Source: Marinomonas lutimaris
GTDB lineage: Bacteria; Pseudomonadota; Gammaproteobacteria; Pseudomonadales; Marinomonadaceae
NCBI RefSeq assembly: GCF_019426345.1
Contig: NZ_JAHLLW010000023.1
Coordinates: 1-54,078, forward strand
DNA length: 54,078 nt
Direction of reading: 5' to 3'
Position numbers and translations under genes: made by a program. Shown in pieces: positions 8,370 to 15,635 of the stretch (position 1 is the first letter of the stretch; every line of letters starts with the position of its first letter). Under the pieces are notes generated by a model, which made no database searches, had not been told where the DNA came from, and worked only from the letters and a program-made list of their open reading frames with translations.

Positions 8370-8993
8370 ATGGATATTAGCCAAAGTATCAAAGAAGATA
8401 TCTTAAAAAACCAGCTACCTAGAGGGGTTCCTTTACGGCAAACAAATCTCTCGACCCGATATGGGGTGAGTAGAATTCCTATTAGAGATGCATTGTTATC
8501 TCTTAAGGCTGAAGGTTGGCTTGTTCCAAACGGGAAAGCGGGGGTGATGATCCCTGATTTAAATTGGAAGGAAGCAGAAGATCTTTGTTTGATGCGTGCT
8601 GAATTAGAGTGTTTGTTATTTGACATGGCGTTTGACCATATTCATGAAGAAGACTTATTTGAAGCAAGATGTTTTTTATCAGAGCTAGATAAAGAAAGTT
8701 TATCCTTGGTGAATCGTGGCGAGCTTAATTGGCGATTTCATCATGCCCTATATCGAGCGGCTGAACGGCCAACATTGCAACGGGTGGTTGAAGGGCTTAA
8801 CAAGCAAGCGGTGCGTTATCTTGGTTTCCAGTATGGGCCATTGGGATATAAGGTAAGAAGTCAGGATCAGCATGAAGAGCTGTTGTCATTGATTGAGTTA
8901 AAAGACAAAAAGGCTGCGCTCATTTTTTTGAGACAGCACATAGAAAAAGCAGGAATTTTATTAACGGAGTATTTAAAAACACTTAACACATGA
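8370..8993 (+). CDS. GntR-family transcriptional regulator (FCD type)
   Basis: 207 residues. The N-terminal winged helix (about 5-65) includes RQTNLSTRYGVSRIPIRDAL and a wing before GVMIPDL. A C-terminal all-helical FCD ligand domain (about 75-200) contains conserved His residues (WRFHHALYRAAERP, QHEELLSLI, FLRQHIEKA). FCD regulators usually sense small organic acids. It probably forms an operon with, and controls, the BenE-like permease just upstream. It ends tail-to-tail with the next minus-strand gene. Confidence 0.85.
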   Translation: MDISQSIKEDILKNQLPRGVPLRQTNLSTRYGVSRIPIRDALLSLKAEGWLVPNGKAGVMIPDLNWKEAEDLCLMRAELECLLFDMAFDHIHEEDLFEARCFLSELDKESLSLVNRGELNWRFHHALYRAAERPTLQRVVEGLNKQAVRYLGFQYGPLGYKVRSQDQHEELLSLIELKDKKAALIFLRQHIEKAGILLTEYLKTLNT

Positions 8994-9009
8994 TTGTGTG
9001 AGTAGGGTG

Positions 9010-9693
9010 TTAAAACTCTTCATCTGTTGGTTGGGGTAAATACACCGTTAAGCTAGCACCACCTAAGTTTTGAGACGATTCTTTTTTGATGAAGCCTCGT
9101 ACGTCATTTACAACATGGGCGGTAGCTGATAATTCGGCAAAATACAAACCTAAACCTGTATTGCCTTCAAGAAACTCCTCCGGAAGATCATCATCATTAG
9201 CCTGTTTAAAGCCTTCACCATCGTCTTCGATCGTTATGATGATAAAAGCATTTTCTTTTTTTGCGCTGATCAAAATTTTCGATTTTGCAAACCGCAGAGC
9301 ATTGTAAACAGCCGTGCTAACTACGGCGGTCATTAGTCGTTCGTCAAAGGTGCCTGTCAGATTTGAGTCGCAGCTGTATTCTAGCTCTAAACTCTTTGCA
9401 ATGGCGGATGGTTGTAGAGCAAACACCTGATCGTCTAAAAATTCATCAAGTAAAAAAGTATCTACATGCAAATCATAGCCATCGGATGCGAGTCTGTACA
9501 AATATAAGTATTCAACCCATTCATCATTGAGTTTTTTGAGGGACTCTTCAATCAAAATGATTTTTTTTTGATTCGAGTCTTTACTTCCCATCGCATCTTT
9601 AAGACTTTGCAATTGGTACAGTAAAGTCCCTACCTGGTTTTTGCTTTCATGGATCGCACTGGCCAAGATAGTGCTAATATCGATTTTTTTCAT
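9010..9693 (-). CDS. Soluble histidine-kinase-like protein
   Basis: 227 residues with no membrane segment or sensor domain. An H15 in SAIHESKNQVGTLL occupies the place of a phospho-acceptor but is an unusual H box. The C-terminal GHKL ATPase shows an N box (AVYNALRFAKSKI) and G boxes (IEDDGEGF, GNTGLGLYFAE). It lies 2 nt downstream of a TPR response regulator, so the two are co-expressed and likely partners. It could be a kinase, a phosphatase or an ATPase-only partner. Confidence 0.75.
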   Translation of the reverse strand: MKKIDISTILASAIHESKNQVGTLLYQLQSLKDAMGSKDSNQKKIILIEESLKKLNDEWVEYLYLYRLASDGYDLHVDTFLLDEFLDDQVFALQPSAIAKSLELEYSCDSNLTGTFDERLMTAVVSTAVYNALRFAKSKILISAKKENAFIIITIEDDGEGFKQANDDDLPEEFLEGNTGLGLYFAELSATAHVVNDVRGFIKKESSQNLGGASLTVYLPQPTDEEF

Positions 9694-9695
9694 CT

Positions 9696-10907
9696 TTAGC
9701 TTCCAAAAGATTTTGCGTAGGCGGAGCTTTGTTGTTTGCTTGGGGCTGTTGCGCTGCCAGACTTTACTTCACTAATCCAAGCCTCAAAAATTTGCTTGGC
9801 TGTTGATTTATCATTATCTGCTATGTAAATATCTATCTCGTAGCTATAAGCTTTTGCTTTGTTATCTGGGTCATCAAAGAAAGATTCGTGTACTTTTTTA
9901 AGGGTACTGTCAAAATTATCTTTTTGTCGCGGTAATAAAGGACCGTTGTCCGATATTCTAGCAAGAGATTCCAAGTGTTTTAAATATACATCTGCTGTGT
10001 TGTAGCAGGAATATTTTGCTAAAAATACAGCTCTGCGGAATGACATTTCTGCGGTCATGCTGTCACTGAGTGACATGCTTATGTTGCCTAATTCCATTTG
10101 TCGTAAAATGTTTTTAGGTGAGCGACCTATGGCTTCTATTAGTGTTGCTTGCGCTTCTTCGGATTTTCCTTGAACAACTTGGATTTTAGCAAGCCAATCA
10201 TAGGCGCTGACAAAAAAACGATTATCAAGCATCAATTGTCGAAAGTTTTGTTCGGCTTTTTCTAATTCACCCATTAAGAAATAAGACTTCGCTTTACCAA
10301 ATAAAGCCCAAGGCATTTTTCTACTCTTAAGCGTTTTATTGAATAGGGACAATGCTTTTTTGTATTCTTTTATCTCTAATAGGCTTTCACCAATTATTCG
10401 CTCGCACTTGCCTATTAGGGATGGATATTTTTTCATTACTAGTTTGGCTGCCGCGATGGCTTCTTCAAAGTTATTTGCATCAAGCGCGACGTTTACCTTA
10501 TATAGCCTTTCTTTTGTTTCTAATAGCTTGCTGAGGCGTCTTTGTAAAACAGCTTGAGAAAAAGGTTTGGTAATGTAACCGTCAGGTTGATATTCAATCG
10601 CCCCCATAACCATTTCAATGGATGTTTCTGCTGTTACCATTAAGTAAGTGGCGGTATTTGGGATGAGTTTAGAATGTCTTACTTCTTCTAACAGTTGCTG
10701 GCCATCTTTACCATTGCCAAGGTTGTAATCAGACAAAATAACATCAAAGGATTTGCTTCTTAGAAGTTCAATGGCAGTTTCAGCTTTCATAGCAATATCT
10801 ATGGATGTGAAGCCAAAATCAGTCAGCATTTTTCGCTGCATGATTCTAGCTTCGGCCATATCCTCTATAAGAAGCGCTTTTTTCTTTGAAAAGTCTTGTT
10901 GTGCCAT
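9696..10907 (-). CDS. Response regulator with TPR repeats
   Basis: 403 residues. An N-terminal receiver (about 10-130) has acidic residues in LLIEDM, phospho-acceptor D60 in VILSDYNLG, and the lysine in GYITKPFS. The rest lacks a DNA-binding or enzymatic output and consists of TPR-like helices (about 140-300, for example ALFGKAKSYFLMGELEKAEQNF), suggesting a protein-protein output. It is first in a two-gene operon with the soluble kinase-like protein. Its arrangement recalls VieB-like TPR regulators, but the target is unknown. Confidence 0.8.
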   Translation of the reverse strand: MAQQDFSKKKALLIEDMAEARIMQRKMLTDFGFTSIDIAMKAETAIELLRSKSFDVILSDYNLGNGKDGQQLLEEVRHSKLIPNTATYLMVTAETSIEMVMGAIEYQPDGYITKPFSQAVLQRRLSKLLETKERLYKVNVALDANNFEEAIAAAKLVMKKYPSLIGKCERIIGESLLEIKEYKKALSLFNKTLKSRKMPWALFGKAKSYFLMGELEKAEQNFRQLMLDNRFFVSAYDWLAKIQVVQGKSEEAQATLIEAIGRSPKNILRQMELGNISMSLSDSMTAEMSFRRAVFLAKYSCYNTADVYLKHLESLARISDNGPLLPRQKDNFDSTLKKVHESFFDDPDNKAKAYSYEIDIYIADNDKSTAKQIFEAWISEVKSGSATAPSKQQSSAYAKSFGS

Positions 10908-10933
10908 AAATAATTACATTCCGTGCTTAGCAA

Positions 10934-11158
10934 TTATAAAAAGGATTTATTAGGGTCGATTACAAGATCTTCAGAAAAAATCTCATCCTCTTCAGAGGTT
11001 TGCTGTGGAATAGCGTAAGATTCGCTTGCCCATGCTCCCAAGTCAATTAGCTTGCATCTTGGACTGCAAAAAGGCCTGTCAGGATTTTCTTTAGACCAAG
11101 GCGATTTCTTTTGGCAGGTAGGGCAGGCAACTAAGGTTGCAGTATTACTATTTAACAT
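10934..11158 (-). CDS. yacG: YacG, zinc-binding DNA gyrase inhibitor
   Basis: A 74-residue Cys4 zinc protein. The cysteines are C12 and C15 in [10 protein letters not shown] and C31 and C35 in [19 protein letters not shown], followed by the typical ESYAIP. The family binds GyrB and inhibits gyrase in E. coli. It ends the pilA-pilB-pilC-pilD-coaE-yacG run, an order shared with Pseudomonas. Confidence 0.95.
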   Translation of the reverse strand: MLNSNTATLVACPTCQKKSPWSKENPDRPFCSPRCKLIDLGAWASESYAIPQQTSEEDEIFSEDLVIDPNKSFL

Positions 11159-11185
11159 GATTGTGACTCTAAAATTATTATGACG

Positions 11186-11797
11186 CTATGTGTATAGTGA
11201 TTCTAAAATTTTTTTGTGCAATTTGAAGACTTTAGCATTCATTTCAGCAATATTACCAGAGTTTTCCAAGACGAGATCGGCTCTCTCTATTCGCTCGCTG
11301 TTGCTTAACTGTGTCGCCATGATTTTTTCTGCGCTTTCTTGGCTTATTCGATCTCTGCTCATGACTCGTTGAAGCTGGATATCTTTAGGAACATCAATGG
11401 CCACTATTAATTGGCATATCGCGTTTTGTTTTGTTTCGAACAATAGAGGGTGAACAAGTAGGGCGTATGGCGATGTTACTGAATTTAACTGCTTAGTAAT
11501 CTCTTTACGAATCGCAGGGTGTGTTAGTTCTTCTATCCAAGTTCTTTCTTCTGGTTGATTGAAAATGATGGTACGAAGAGCGCTGCGGTTCAGTGCACCG
11601 TCGCTTAATAATATCTTCTCACCATAACGCTGCTGGATTTGCTTTAAGCAGACTGAGCCTGGCAGAACAACAAGCCTAGCGACATCATCGGCGTCAACAC
11701 TCTGAATGCCTATATCGTTGAAATATTTCGTTATTGTACTTTTGCCAGAGCCAATGCCACCAGCAAGACCGATTATAGGAGAAGTGTGGGTTGTCAT
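11186..11797 (-). CDS. coaE: Dephospho-CoA kinase
   Basis: Catalyses the last step of coenzyme A synthesis, ATP-dependent phosphorylation of the dephospho-CoA ribose. The 203-residue protein has a P-loop near the N-terminus (GLAGGIGSGKSTI), DADDVARL, and the lid region with SRDRISQE. Its ATG overlaps the pilD stop by 4 nt. Length and motifs are complete. Confidence 0.95.
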   Translation of the reverse strand: MTTHTSPIIGLAGGIGSGKSTITKYFNDIGIQSVDADDVARLVVLPGSVCLKQIQQRYGEKILLSDGALNRSALRTIIFNQPEERTWIEELTHPAIRKEITKQLNSVTSPYALLVHPLLFETKQNAICQLIVAIDVPKDIQLQRVMSRDRISQESAEKIMATQLSNSERIERADLVLENSGNIAEMNAKVFKLHKKILESLYT

Positions 11798-12585
11798 AGA
11801 TTAAATATAAACACCAGCATGGCTGAAAATATTAAAAATGGGCCAAACGCCATGTATTTAGACTCATTTCCATTAACTATTACAGTGTATAGGATTCCAC
11901 TTAAACTTGCACAAAGTAACAAGGGGGCTAAGTTTGAAAGTCCTAGCCATGCCCCAAGTGCAGCGATGATTTTAGCGTCACCCATACCAATACCTTCTTG
12001 GCCTCTGAATCTTAAATAAAACCACCGCAGTGTATAAACAAACCCATAGCCGATTATCATACCTAAAACACTACTCTCTAGTGTGTTGGTAGACAGATTA
12101 AGCAACAGGGCACAAGCTAATGCTATTGTACTACACTCGTCTGGTATTAATTGATGTTCGAAATCAATTGCAGCAGCTGTTATTAAAGTACTAACTAAAA
12201 GAGTGTGTAGCACAAGTTGATAAATGTCAGTAAACATCCAAAACAAGGGCAAGCAGCAGACAATATGAAGTAGCTCTATAGCTGGGTAGCGATATGATAT
12301 TTTGGCTTGGCAATATCGGCATTTTCCTTTGAGTACTAAATAGCTGACCAGAGGAATAAGATCTTGCCATGTTAGTGGATGATTGCATTGGAAACAGTGA
12401 GAGCGATTTTTTCTTATGTTGTCTGGTGGTCGCTTGTCGAAGGGTAACGAAAGGAAGTCATGTGCTTCTTTGTTCCATAAGTAGATATTTTTTATCGGCC
12501 AGCGAGCGGTGAATGCTGCTGCATAACTGCCAACGCTCAAGACGGCCAATGCATATAAAATCCAGTTTATTGTTATCATATTCAT
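11794..12585 (-). CDS. pilD: Prepilin peptidase / N-methyltransferase
   Basis: An inner-membrane aspartyl protease that cleaves and methylates type IV prepilins. The 263-residue protein has a cytoplasmic zinc loop with two CxxC pairs (SHCFQCNHPL and KCRYCQAK). The two catalytic aspartates are in AAIDFEHQLIPDE and GMGDAKIIAALGAW. It starts directly after the pilC stop and overlaps coaE by 4 nt. Its natural substrate here is the pilin at 14584-15036. Confidence 0.93.
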   Translation of the reverse strand: MNMITINWILYALAVLSVGSYAAAFTARWPIKNIYLWNKEAHDFLSLPFDKRPPDNIRKNRSHCFQCNHPLTWQDLIPLVSYLVLKGKCRYCQAKISYRYPAIELLHIVCCLPLFWMFTDIYQLVLHTLLVSTLITAAAIDFEHQLIPDECSTIALACALLLNLSTNTLESSVLGMIIGYGFVYTLRWFYLRFRGQEGIGMGDAKIIAALGAWLGLSNLAPLLLCASLSGILYTVIVNGNESKYMAFGPFLIFSAMLVFIFNL

Positions 12586-13650
12586 TTATGACATCTCAAT
12601 AAGTGGAGCGTATAAAGCGACCAGTGCTGAAGCGACAAAACCTCCAGCAACCAAAAGACACACCGCGGGAATAAGTTTTTCAAGTAGTGTTATATTTTTT
12701 TGCCAACGTTTCTCATGCTCCTTTGCCGCAAGTGTTAGCGCTCTCTCTATATCGCCATCTTGTTCTGCCGAGTGAAGCGCAATGGCCGATTCATGTGGAA
12801 ACCAAGAGGCAGGAAAGCTTGCTGCGTAGTTTTTACCAAGACGAAGTGTGTAATAGACTTGGTAAATTTCTTCTTTGATAGGTGTGTATTGGAAGTATTC
12901 GGGCATGCTCCTCAGGGCATGTTGCAAGGTAATACCTGTTTTCCTTGTTGTACTTAGTAGGGAAAAAAGTTTGGTTAATCGAAAATTTTCACTGTATTTT
13001 TCCAGCCAGTAACAAGCCTGACCTTGATGCAGGCTTCTTACTATGATGAGTTGAATGGCGCTACAGACGAAATAAAGGCTTAAGTCATTGATCAAGTCAA
13101 AAAAATAACTTTCTTCTGCTTTTTGCTGTAAGGCGCGATTTACAATAAGAATGATTAAGGCAATTTGAATAACACTAAAGGGATAGATGATTGCTTTCAG
13201 TAAGCGCTGAGACCAATCTAATAAAGAGCTGAGCTGGATGATGGAAATGCTGAGGCTTTTTTCGCAATCTTCTCTCGAACCTTGTGAATTAATAAGTTTA
13301 CAGTATGGCTTAGCCGTTGTGTTTGTTAGTCTGCCTAATGCTTTGTTAAATGCGGTGCCATTTTCTAATTCGCTTAGTATCGCCTTGCTAGTGGTTGCGA
13401 TTGTCGGATGGGCGGAAGATAGTGCGAAATGAGAAAGCCCTTGGTTTAGTTGTAGTCCAGATTGTAGCGCGCTTTGAATTTCTTTATAAAAAGTTTGCAG
13501 TGATCTGTAATCGAGCTTCCTGGGCTTCCACTTAGATATTGATATTTGCCAGTATCCGCGGTTGATGAAATCAAAGATAACTTTTCTTTCAGACAATTCG
13601 TATCGGTAATCGACCTCGCCATTGTGATGCTTGATTTTATACCACGGCAT
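12586..13650 (-). CDS. pilC: Type IV pilus inner-membrane platform protein PilC
   Basis: 354 residues with two T2SSF (GspF-like) domains, each a helical cytoplasmic bundle followed by membrane helices (about 140-160, 185-205 and 325-345). ATG at 13650 is chosen because it has AAGGAGG upstream. A longer frame to 13758 would run inside pilB and lacks support. It overlaps the pilB 3' end by 14 nt. It is somewhat shorter than typical PilC (about 400 residues), with a degenerate first domain. Confidence 0.88.
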   Translation of the reverse strand: MPWYKIKHHNGEVDYRYELSERKVIFDFINRGYWQISISKWKPRKLDYRSLQTFYKEIQSALQSGLQLNQGLSHFALSSAHPTIATTSKAILSELENGTAFNKALGRLTNTTAKPYCKLINSQGSREDCEKSLSISIIQLSSLLDWSQRLLKAIIYPFSVIQIALIILIVNRALQQKAEESYFFDLINDLSLYFVCSAIQLIIVRSLHQGQACYWLEKYSENFRLTKLFSLLSTTRKTGITLQHALRSMPEYFQYTPIKEEIYQVYYTLRLGKNYAASFPASWFPHESAIALHSAEQDGDIERALTLAAKEHEKRWQKNITLLEKLIPAVCLLVAGGFVASALVALYAPLIEMS

Positions 13651-14587
13651 ATTGAACCTCCTTTTCCTGAAACGGAAAGGCTTCCCATAGAGCTGGGGAC
13701 GAAATAAGTGTGTCATAGTTGCTAGGCAGTTCTTTGTTCCACAATGGTCGTAAGCCATTAAAAGCGGGTTGTTGCGAAGAGGCTTTATAAAGCATGGCTT
13801 GGTGAATGATGAGCTTTAATGAGCTTACCAGAGAGAAAAAGTCTACTTGCCAACCATGACAGCGATGCATGGCGTCGAGCGCAGAATTGGTATGCAATGT
13901 TGCCAGTACAAGATGCCCAGTCAGAGCGGCATTAACTGCAAGATTTGCGGTAACAGCATCTCGGACTTCACCTACCATAATGACATCAGGGTCTTGCCTT
14001 AAAAAGGACTTTAAAAGCGCAGCAGAATCTAATCCAATGGCTGAATTTGGTTCACATTGAAATAAGCCTGATATCTCATATTCAACAGGGTCTTCGATAG
14101 TAAAAATGGTTTTTTTGCCCGTGTTTAATACATCAAGGCATGAATAAAGCGTGGTGCTTTTTCCAGCACCAGTTGCGCCGCAAACCAAAATCAACCCACT
14201 AGGTTTGTTAAGTGTCGCGCTTAGTGTTGCAAGTAAAGGTGGTTGTATACCAATTTCGTTTAATGCTAAGCGATTCTTTTCGGGTAGTAGACGCAAAGCA
14301 ACTTTTTCGCCTTTGACTGTGGTGATAATACTAACTCTAATGAAGGTGCTTCTGTTCCTTTCTTCAAAGAGAAATTGGCCTTCTTGTGTTCTCCTGGTCT
14401 CTGATAAGTCTAAATTAGCCCGCATTTTAATGCGGTTGATTAAGCTAGTTCCTTGCGGTAATTCAGCGACTTTACTTAATAATCCGTAACTACGTTGATA
14501 GATTTGAATACCAAGATTGGTATGCTCTATATGAACATCGGTTGCATGATTGCTGACGGCATTTGAGATGATCTCTTCTAAAGTCAT
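13637..14587 (-). CDS. pilB: Short PilB/GspE-type assembly ATPase
   Basis: A hexameric ATPase that drives pilus extension. At 316 residues it is far shorter than usual PilB (about 560). The N2 domain begins at once (ATDVHIEHTNLGIQIYQRSY), then come Walker A 137-144 (GATGAGKS), the Asp box, Walker B 198-210 (QDPDVIMVGEVRD) and the His box (LTGHLVLATLHTN). The N-terminal MshEN/N1 domain and the C-terminal tetracysteine zinc motif are both missing. The start is fixed by a 4-nt overlap with the pilin stop, so this is not an annotation truncation. The catalytic motifs look intact. Confidence 0.9.
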   Translation of the reverse strand: MTLEEIISNAVSNHATDVHIEHTNLGIQIYQRSYGLLSKVAELPQGTSLINRIKMRANLDLSETRRTQEGQFLFEERNRSTFIRVSIITTVKGEKVALRLLPEKNRLALNEIGIQPPLLATLSATLNKPSGLILVCGATGAGKSTTLYSCLDVLNTGKKTIFTIEDPVEYEISGLFQCEPNSAIGLDSAALLKSFLRQDPDVIMVGEVRDAVTANLAVNAALTGHLVLATLHTNSALDAMHRCHGWQVDFFSLVSSLKLIIHQAMLYKASSQQPAFNGLRPLWNKELPSNYDTLISSPALWEAFPFQEKEVQYAVV

Positions 14588-15036
14588 TCTTCTACTCCTG
14601 TCACGCTCTCACATTGCAACGGGAGAATATTGTTATCTAAATCTGAGCTGCACTGCCAATTTCTATTGGCATCACGTGAGTATCTTAAATATTGGTTTTC
14701 CGTAATGCCTGTATTGTCATTTAGAGTGATTAGGATATTGCCCATGTTTCTGTTTTGGCTCTCGACAGAAATAGATTTAGCAATTGAATCGTCTGCTAGG
14801 GTTTGTTTGATAAGATCGAATTCTGTTTCAGTTGGGAAGGATCCATGTAGAAGAATAAACTCCTCAACCAATGATTGGTGTTGAGTGGCGAGATTTTGTG
14901 CTTCTATCAGTTTTGCTTTAGCAATTTGACGAGTAAATGTGGGGGCTGAAAGACTAGCTATTATAGAAATAATGGCAATAACAACCATTAACTCTAATAG
15001 CGTAAAACCACGTATGGTTAGACGAGAAAATAACAT
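14584..15036 (-). CDS. pilA: Type IV pilin (PilA-like)
   Basis: Prepilin of 150 residues. A short leader ends at G10, with cleavage before F11 of FTLLELMVVIAI and the essential Glu at mature position 5. A hydrophobic helix continues to about residue 40, then a small globular domain. C129 and C142 near the C-terminus probably form the D-loop disulfide typical of major pilins. AAGGAGTG precedes the start. It is first of a coupled set with pilB, pilC and pilD. It could instead be a minor pseudopilin, but position and disulfide favour PilA. Confidence 0.85.
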   Translation of the reverse strand: MLFSRLTIRGFTLLELMVVIAIISIIASLSAPTFTRQIAKAKLIEAQNLATQHQSLVEEFILLHGSFPTETEFDLIKQTLADDSIAKSISVESQNRNMGNILITLNDNTGITENQYLRYSRDANRNWQCSSDLDNNILPLQCESVTGVEE

Positions 15037-15078
15037 TCTTCACTCCTTGAAGATTTCTTAATAATTGGCATCCTGCCA

Positions 15079-15102
15079 AAAAACTCAATTCATTGAGTTT
15101 TT
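15079..15102 (-). terminator. Terminator between the hypothetical gene and pilA
   Basis: AAAAACTCAAT and ATTGAGTTTTT form an 11-bp stem. Read on the minus strand it ends in six T, just past the upstream minus-strand gene. Confidence 0.7.
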
Positions 15103-15107
15103 ATAGA

Positions 15108-15482
15108 TTAAATAATTTGATCGAGAAAGTCTCCCGTTGGTGTTTTTTCATGGTAGCTATTGGTTTTGCTCTCCTTAGTTGGTGGCTGAATAGTAGGTTC
15201 AAGACTGTCCTCGACGAACTCTTCCTCTTGTTCCTGTAGTATATCTGTATTTTTTTTAGCTTCGATTTCTTCTGACTTTGTTCTATTTCGCTGGGACAGC
15301 GCTTGGCCTTGTTCTGAAATAGTGACAACAAGATCACTCGACGCCTTTGCATTTCGAGCATTAAGAGCGGCCATGTTCGTGTCTTCATCAGAGCGTAAGT
15401 CAAACGCTGTGTAGCCAGGTGTGGTCGTACTGGTAAAAGTATGATTTGAAAGCGCTATAGAATGAGGGAGGCTACCAGACAT
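15108..15482 (-). CDS. Hypothetical protein, low complexity
   Basis: 124 residues, soluble and hydrophilic. The N-terminal region SNHTFTSTTTPGYTAFDL faintly recalls the TPGYxAxDL stretch of flagellar rod proteins, and VVTISEQGQAL recalls small proteins of unknown role. The C-terminal half is charged and probably disordered (EEIEAKKNTDILQEQEEEFVE is split by no domain). It has its own terminator before pilA, so it is probably not part of the pilus operon. Function unknown. Confidence 0.55.
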   Translation of the reverse strand: MSGSLPHSIALSNHTFTSTTTPGYTAFDLRSDEDTNMAALNARNAKASSDLVVTISEQGQALSQRNRTKSEEIEAKKNTDILQEQEEEFVEDSLEPTIQPPTKESKTNSYHEKTPTGDFLDQII

Positions 15483-15587
15483 GTTGATTACCCACGTAAT
15501 GTTTATTCATAAATACTAATTGGCAATATGAAATATGTCTACTTTTTAGCCTAATCTAGTTAGAAAATTTTATACTGTGGATAAATC

Positions 15588-15623
15588 AACTCGTCTTTAC
15601 TTATTAGAAAGCAAAGACGAGTT
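15588..15623. terminator. Inverted repeat downstream of pta
   Basis: AACTCGTCTTT (15588-15598) and AAAGACGAGTT (15613-15623) are a perfect 11-bp inverted repeat with a 14-nt loop. There is no T run on the pta strand, so a classical terminator is uncertain; it may act as an RNA-stabilising 3' end. Confidence 0.45.
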
Positions 15624-15635
15624 TAAAGGGATGGG

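Noticed and set aside
13648..13758. N-terminal extension of pilC
   Set aside because: It lies inside pilB, has no ribosome site, and MPWYKIKH at 13650 has a strong AAGGAGG.
15060..15080. TTGGCAGGATGCCAA as a sigma54 promoter for pilA
   Set aside because: The GG-to-GC distance does not fit the -24/-12 spacing; it reads better as a small palindrome.
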